Part shown: positions 6,762 through 10,492 of the stretch, piece after piece
Layout of the letters: each line of letters begins with the position of its first letter
How positions within the stretch are numbered: position 1 is the first letter of the stretch
Assembly (NCBI GenBank): GCA_022496205.1
Contig: WTXD01000387.1
Coordinates: 1-10,492 of the forward strand
Source of the DNA: Gloeopeniophorella convolvens
Lineage: Eukaryota; Basidiomycota; Agaricomycetes; Russulales
Direction of reading: 5' to 3'
DNA: 10,492 nucleotides
Position numbers and translations under genes: made by a program
Notes under the pieces: generated by a model
Seen by the model: the letters and a program-made list of their open reading frames with translations, nothing else
What the model was told of the DNA's origin: nothing
Database searches by the model: none

Positions 6762-7817
6762 TCAAGGTGTGCCCATGTGGGCGCGGCGCGCACTGATGAC
6801 GACGACAACGGGGACCCAGTGCGCGTCAACGAACGCAGCGCACATGAGTGCGGTGAGCGCGGGCACAGGGCACACCTTGTGCGCGGCGTGGCGCAATGTG
6901 GTGGCGCTGAGTGTGTAGGAGAGGAGCGTGGGCGGGAGCGCGTGCAGCGCGTAGTTGGCTGGGCTGTGCAGTGGTGGGTCTGGTCGTGCTGGTCGTGGTG
7001 GCATGAGGAGGGGTGTGAGCGCACCACATGAGCACAATGCACGTGTCGAAGCACGCGAGGGGGCGTTTGAGCACAGATGGGGGGTGTGGGGCGCGCATGT
7101 TGTTCTGCGGAAAATCGTGGGAGAGGTCGAGGGCTGGGGATGTCAGGAGAGTGCAGGGAGACGTGGGAGGGAGGGGTGGGTGATGCGAGGGTGAGGGCGA
7201 GGGCGAGGGCAAGGGAGGAGCGCAGTGAGCGAGCTGCGTGCTATGTATTAAGTAGCTACGCACCTTACATTGCACCGAAGTCTCGTGGCAATGATCCGGC
7301 GACGGCAGATGGAGGGCGTGGGGAAAGGCAGTGATGGCGGCGGGCAGCAGCGGGAGTGACAGTGATGAGGATGGGGAGTGATGCCGGAGGCCTGCAATGT
7401 GGTAGGAGTCAGTGAGTTCGATGGAAGAAGCACTTACATGGGAACGCGAGCCGTGTTCAACAGCTTGGGGACCGGGTTGGAGAGCAGACGGGAAGGTTGA
7501 AGGAGGGAGGCAGCGAGCTTGTCGGTGAGGATGGCGGTGAACTCACCGAGGTCAACTCGAGCCCAGAAATGACCAAGTCGAATCGACTTAGGTGCGTGAC
7601 AATGTGGGACGTGCGTGTGAACTACCCGGCCGAACCCGGTGTTGTGCAACCTTTGCGGCGCGCGCTGCCTCGTCACTTCACTGTCTTCTCCTCCCTCCAT
7701 CTTCCCCCGTTTTCCCTCTCCCGTTTCCTCTTCCCTCTCCCTCCTGCAGTACCTGCAAGCCAAGGTTTGTATAGGATGGAACTGGGCACAGGAGTGAGTG
7801 TTCAGCATGTCCCACAC
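6762..7817 (-). CDS. Putative three-exon protein of unknown function, GC-rich
   Basis: A phase-consistent model reads exon 1 7817-7438, exon 2 7391-7269 and exon 3 7104-6762 (281 residues). The first intron (46 nt) has GTAAGT, a CTGAC branch site and TTGCAG. The second (164 nt) has GTAAGG and CCGCAG and is less certain. The end of exon 1 has strong coding character with C-ending codons (DLGEFTAILTDKLAASLLQP). Exon 3 has two hydrophobic stretches (LPPTLLSYTLSATTL and VPVVVVISA) that could be membrane segments. The N-terminal 50 residues are charged and low in complexity and may be mis-modelled. Exon 3 is also open in another frame, so its frame is uncertain. I recognise no family and no transposase. 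It lies wholly inside the inverted-repeat element and may be captured host DNA or its cargo. Confidence 0.3.
7187..7215 (+). repeat. Hexamer G-rich tract, G-quadruplex-prone
   Basis: The plus strand has five GGG runs separated by TGA, CGA, CGA and CAA, a regular period of six. It meets the standard G3-N1-7 quadruplex pattern. In the gene model above it falls inside the long second intron. Confidence 0.7.
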
Positions 7818-8001
7818 GGTTTTGTTGACTTTGCTATTAGTACAACACTTTGCTGGCTTGCTGCTGCCTCGCCTCCCTCCCTCTCTCTTAGCTCTTAGTC
7901 CTCTGGCTGATATAAGGTATGTCTTCTCACTCTTTCATGCACCATTGTTGACTCCATTGAGTAGCAGACTCCTTGGTTCCTGGCTGGATGACTTGTGATT
8001 G

Positions 8002-8045
8002 AGGGTTAGGGTTAGGTCTTTAGGGTGGGTTAGGGTTAGGGTTAG
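8002..8045 (+). repeat. Interstitial telomere-type repeat (TTAGGG)n
   Basis: Two runs of TTAGGG units (8002-8015 and 8026-8045) are separated by a degenerate stretch, GTCTTTAGGGTGG. TTAGGG is the telomere repeat of most filamentous fungi. The tract is internal, being flanked on both sides by ordinary sequence, and lies about 250 bp inside the right inverted repeat. Confidence 0.8.
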
Positions 8046-8296
8046 TATTAGTTACTTTAGTGTAGAATGTTAGTAGTGTATATTGGAATATTAGCTCCTT
8101 TCTCATTGCTTTTATATCATAGTGTGATCACCTTTTGACTAGCTTATTCATGTCTTATTATGTGCCTTATCTTTGAGAGTTCTTTTAGGGATGCTAATAA
8201 GATGTAGGTCTTATGACTAGTGTGGCAATTTAGATGGATAAGGACAAAATAAGCCCAGTTCCCAATAATAACTTATTAAGATCTTATTTCCTGCTA

Positions 8297-8324
8297 TAAG
8301 AGGGGGAGGTTTTTGTAGAGATGT
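8297..8324 (-). repeat. Right terminal inverted repeat
   Basis: Reverse-complement partner of 6197-6224, with 27 of 28 positions matching. The AT-rich sequence immediately inside it (about 8140-8296) carries the same kind of CTTA/TAAG motif cluster as 6221-6385 inside the left arm. Confidence 0.8.
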
Positions 8325-8657
8325 GAATGACTGTATCTTCAATTGGCCAGTAATAATACCACGGAGACTGGACGGAACATACTCCAGTGCCCTGGAGGTT
8401 GGGTATCGAAGAGTATCGATGTTGTGTCTAAGTAGAGTAGAGCTATTGCCATATCCCTACAGTACATGGAGTTAGTCGGCCCAGACTCCAGAACGCAAAA
8501 TTTCCGGTGATTCTGACATGCGTTACTGGAAGGTGGCTTTGCATACTGAGTACTGAGGCTGTAAGCTCTAAGCCCTAAGGCTCGAATTGCGCGCTCGCTG
8601 AAACATTCTGCTGCAAAATTTGTCTATTTTTTGATGTCTTTTCTACTGGTTTTTGTC
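8325..8657. other. Intergenic stretch, nothing recognised
   Basis: No convincing frame was found on either strand. The only small repeat is GTATCGA twice, at about 8404 and 8414. The stretch lies between the inverted-repeat element and the poly-G run. Confidence 0.4.
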
Positions 8658-8672
8658 GGGGGGGGGGGGGGG
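8658..8672 (+). repeat. Poly-G homopolymer, 15 bases
   Basis: An uninterrupted run of fifteen G, read as C15 on the minus strand. It lies just beyond a likely splice acceptor on the minus strand (8731), so it would be exonic or in the 3' untranslated part of that gene. Its length is prone to slippage and sequencing error. Confidence 0.9.
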
Positions 8673-8730
8673 AATGCTGGCGTGACTGCCAAAATGCCCC
8701 AAGTTGTTCGGAGCCCCGCCTGCTGACACA

Positions 8731-9228
8731 CTGCAAAGGAAGCAAGAAAGGGCCTACAGCTAACTTACTTACACCAGGGCAATACAATGCAGCACGCGCT
8801 TGAGCTACGCATCCCCTGTGTTTCGTATGTGTTCTTCTGTTTGACATGCTGCATCACGCCTCCGGGGGTGCCGGTGATAATAATTGATTGAAGGAGAACC
8901 ATGCTGCTGGGCACTGCCATTGACAGCTGCCCAGCCGCACTCGAAACAGTGCGTCCGGGCTTGTCAGAGACCCGCCGGATGGGAAGCAGCTCACCACCAT
9001 CCTTTCTCACTGAGCTAACGCGCTGCTCTGCCGCGGTTGCAGTGCGTAGTCTGCAAACGCACGCCTGCCCCGCGGCCCCATGGCAAGGTCCCCATCACCA
9101 AAACCCGAAGAAAATTTTGGACCCTTATAAGGCCCTATAAGGTCAAAAGGCTTGACCAGAATGAGAGATCCATGGCACTCCGGTAGATTCGGCGAGTTGT
9201 ATCTCGATTCTACCAGAGCCGGGTAATT
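8731..9228 (-). CDS. Unresolved minus-strand coding region, probably multi-exon
   Basis: One minus-strand frame is open for 73 codons (9228-9010) and reads protein-like, with LVKPFDLIGPYKGPKFSSG near its middle and GRRAFADYALQPRQ near its end. It ends at a GTGAGA donor (9010). A possible acceptor for its start is GGTAG at 9210. A second frame, open from about 9085 to 8765, contains GGELLPIRRVSDKPGRT and runs into a canonical 42-nt intron (8731-8772) with GTAAGT and a CT-rich tract before TTGCAG. The two frames overlap, so at most one is right between 9010 and 9085. I could not build a single model with a start codon and recognise no family. Confidence 0.25.
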
Positions 9229-9232
9229 TTAA

Positions 9233-9283
9233 GCCACCCTTGTAGTTTCCCCCATTATTGTAGTTACACCCATTATTGTAGTT
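9233..9283. repeat. 18-bp tandem repeat, about three copies
   Basis: The 15-bp unit CCCATTATTGTAGTT occurs at 9251-9265 and 9269-9283. A diverged copy precedes it at 9233-9247. The period of 18 bp corresponds to six codons: the minus strand in one frame reads NYNNGC, NYNNGG, NYKGGL. Confidence 0.65.
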
Positions 9284-9414
9284 TTCAGCGCCCATGCGGG
9301 CCATTGCAATTATCAACGCCTGGTCGATGAAGCTCAATCTTGTCGCATGCTACAAGTCATTTTCGTCCATCATAAGTTGTAATGCCTTGTCATTCCGTGT
9401 CTAAATTGTCTCGA

Positions 9415-9439
9415 GTGACAAGTTCCAGAACCTTGTCAC
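9415..9439. repeat. 25-bp near-perfect hairpin
   Basis: GTGACAAG (9415-9422) pairs with CTTGTCAC (9432-9439). With a one-base bulge the stem extends into TTC/GAAC, leaving only a tiny loop. Confidence 0.7.
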
Positions 9440-9560
9440 GCGGTGCGGTCGCCATCGAACAAGCATTTGAAACACATATATTTTGGACCCTTTTGGTCCT
9501 TCTGACGTTGTAGCCACATCCCTACTCTACGCTAGTACTGTCCGGCCGACGCGCGGGTGC

Positions 9561-10492
9561 CTAAAACTTCCTGCTGGGGCATGGATGTGAGTATACTGTC
9601 TACAGCAGCGCGAATGCTCATACCTTTTCTGCCTCGTCTTTGGCTCCCTTGCCACCAAGGCGCGCTTGAAGGGGACTGAGATAGGTGCCTCGGGGTTGTT
9701 TTCCTCATCTGAAACAAATGGGTCTTCGTCTTCGACAGGCTTGCGGGCCGCGGTTTTGCGGGCTGGGGTCTTGCAGGCCGACTTGCGAGTGGATGTCGAG
9801 GGCGTGCGAGCGGACCCGGTGCCCTTTGAGGAGGATGGGGCTGCAGCAGCCACGGGTGCAGGCGTGGGCGCAGGCGTGGGCGTGGCGGCAGGGGCAGGGG
9901 CAGGGGGCAGGGGCAGCGGTTACAGCTGCGGCTGCGGGAGTGGCCGAAGCCACAGCGGGAGGAGTCGCCGTGGGGGAGCGGGAGTCGCGTTAGCTATAGA
10001 TGGTGGAGTCACGTGCACGACAATGCAGTGAGCGGTGGATGAAATAGAATGCGATGTCCACGTACCCTTAGAGGCGTTTGTGCCGGTCTCGCTGCCACCC
10101 TCTACCACTTTGGTTAGGAGTGCCACATACACAAGTGTACGCGCGAGCTCACCGTCTTCATCATCGGATGCCTTGTTAGACGCAGCTTGGTCGCCATCCT
10201 CCTCCTCCTCCTCCAGGTCCTCATTGTCCTCATCCGGCGTCGTCTCCAGTTCCTTCATTTCAGCACGGACAATCTCATCCCATTCCACATCCTTGCTGGA
10301 TGTGTTTTCCCCTTGAAGGAACCGTTCGAAGTCGTCCCCGCCCTCGCTTCCGTAGTCATACATCTCCCCGGAGTCTTCGCCAGGGGCGTGGGCATTGTCG
10401 TTGCCGAACATCTCACTGTGTTTGCCCAGAATTCATTAGTGACTATATACGATGCATCCGAGCAATACATACTTATTCCAGGACTGGAGAAT
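9561..10492 (-). CDS. 3' part of gene for acidic, Ala/Pro-rich, basic-tailed protein
   Basis: The gene enters from the right edge. Exons are 10492-10473 (partial), 10415-10153, 10101-10066, 9993-9624 and 9570-9561. Introns are 57 nt (GTATGT, CTAAT, ACACAG), 51 nt (GTGAGC, CTAAC, GTAG), 72 nt (GTACGT, CTATAG) and 53 nt (GTATGA, CAGCAG). All phases agree. The protein reads LQSWNNEMFGNDN, then a strongly acidic stretch with a run of five Glu, an Ala/Pro linker, a basic stretch (TPARKTAARKP), an acidic patch (VEDEDPFVSDEENN) and a basic end finishing in KF-stop. It looks nuclear or chromatin-associated by composition. A W-N-x-x-[VMI]-FG sequence before an acidic tail recalls uncharacterised Agaricomycete proteins, but this is only a weak impression. 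Exon 9993-9624 contains an in-frame TAA (9920-9922) between two G5 tracts, so the copy may be broken or the assembly may be one base off at each. Confidence 0.5.
9858..9916 (+). repeat. GC-rich minisatellite in Ala/Pro linker
   Basis: GCAGGCGTGGGC occurs twice in tandem (9858-9869, 9870-9881). It is followed by GGGGCA units (9891-9916), one of which has a fifth G (9903-9907). On the minus strand this encodes the Ala-Pro/Thr-Pro linker. The unit with the extra G shifts the reading frame. Confidence 0.75.

Larger units (their letters stand above)
6197..8324. mobile_element. Inverted-repeat-bounded element, DNA-transposon-like (2.1 kb)
   Basis: The segment begins ACATCTCTACAAAAACCTCC and ends with its reverse complement. 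The arms match at 27 of 28 positions (6197-6224 and 8297-8324). Just inside both ends the sequence is AT-rich and packed with CTTA/TAAG tetramers, about ten per 180 bp on each side. This resembles the subterminal motifs that transposases bind in hAT-like and related elements. The core from about 6540 to 7900 is strikingly GC-rich and contains a gene-like region without recognisable transposase motifs. No matching target-site duplication is visible: the flanks read GGTACGT on the left and GAATGAC on the right. It could be a non-autonomous element carrying captured DNA, or two facing element ends. Confidence 0.5.
9229..9560. other. Region of short palindromes and repeats, no firm gene
   Basis: A 64-codon minus-strand frame (9337-9143) contains the hexapeptide repeat but has no other support. 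ATTTTGGACCCTT occurs at 9114-9126 and again at 9480-9492. A hairpin lies at 9415-9439. A short minus-strand frame from ATG at 9455 (MATAPRDKVLELVTRDNL) stops after 21 codons. Confidence 0.35.

Noticed and set aside
6476..6918. Plus-strand frames of 87-106 codons in the GC-rich core
   Set aside because: Ala/Arg/His/Cys-rich composition, typical of open frames that arise by chance in GC-rich DNA. The minus strand has better codon pattern and introns.
6566..7054. 162-codon minus-strand frame overlapping the putative three-exon gene
   Set aside because: Cys/His/Ser/Arg-rich with no ordered stretches. The overlapping frame with hydrophobic segments and matching splice phases is preferred, though not proven.
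7753..7817. A separate first exon with a C-x-x-C zinc site resembling an ARV1-type N-terminus
   Set aside because: The CRYC sequence lies next to a possible donor, but the phase does not join to the next exon and the rest of the protein does not resemble that family.
7497..7898. 133-codon plus-strand frame across the CT-rich stretch
   Set aside because: It follows a pyrimidine tract that ends in a possible plus-strand splice acceptor, but the opposite strand shows stronger codon bias (7438-7600). Kept only as an alternative.
6190..8332. Target-site duplication around the inverted-repeat element
   Set aside because: Flanks of 2, 3, 5, 8 and 9 bp were compared for the visible ends and none match.
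10102..10152. Reading the 51-nt stretch as coding, or as a 61-nt intron ending at GGCAG
   Set aside because: As coding it inserts a hydrophobic patch in an acidic region. The 61-nt version breaks the frame. The 51-nt version has a CTAAC branch site and keeps the frame.

Overview
The window looks like an accessory, repeat-rich piece of a filamentous basidiomycete genome, probably an Agaricomycete. The pointers are introns of about 42-72 nt with GTAAGT/GTGAGT donors and CTAAC/CTGAC-like branch sites, a Ty1/copia retrotransposon, a TTAGGG-type interstitial telomere tract, and genes with Pro/Ala-rich and acidic low-complexity regions. No bacterial operon, tRNA, rRNA or CRISPR was seen. The assignment rests on reading the sequence alone, without a homology search.

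Left part (1-1633): the 5' end of a minus-strand copia-type LTR retrotransposon. Read on the minus strand it has a 483-bp LTR (1633 to 1151, TGTTGA...TCAACA ends), a primer-binding site complementary to the anticodon arm of initiator tRNA-Met, an unusually long leader, and the start of gag running off the left edge. The LTR sits in the 3' part of a decayed minus-strand gene (1634-3823). That gene still has a clean promoter, a 5' intron, and a start codon assembled across the splice junction, but it carries several frameshifts and a nonsense codon.

Centre (4444-6196): an apparently intact minus-strand gene with its own TATA box, three or four short exons and beta-propeller-like repeats resembling fungal fucose-lectin blades. 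Its upstream region, which has a palindromic CRE-like site, shows no convincing gene.

Right centre (6197-8324): a 2.1-kb segment bounded by 27/28-bp inverted repeats with dense CTTA/TAAG motifs inside both ends, like a DNA transposon. Its core is GC-rich and holds a phase-consistent three-exon minus-strand gene model of unknown function, a G-quadruplex-prone hexamer tract and an interstitial telomere repeat.

Right end (8325-10492): a weakly resolved minus-strand coding region, a stretch of short palindromes and repeats, then the 3' end of a minus-strand gene for an acidic, then Ala/Pro-rich, then basic protein. That gene has four good introns but an internal out-of-frame segment between two G5 tracts. 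Nearly all coding signal in the window is on the minus strand. No functional pathway links the genes. The common theme is mobile-element activity and gene decay.
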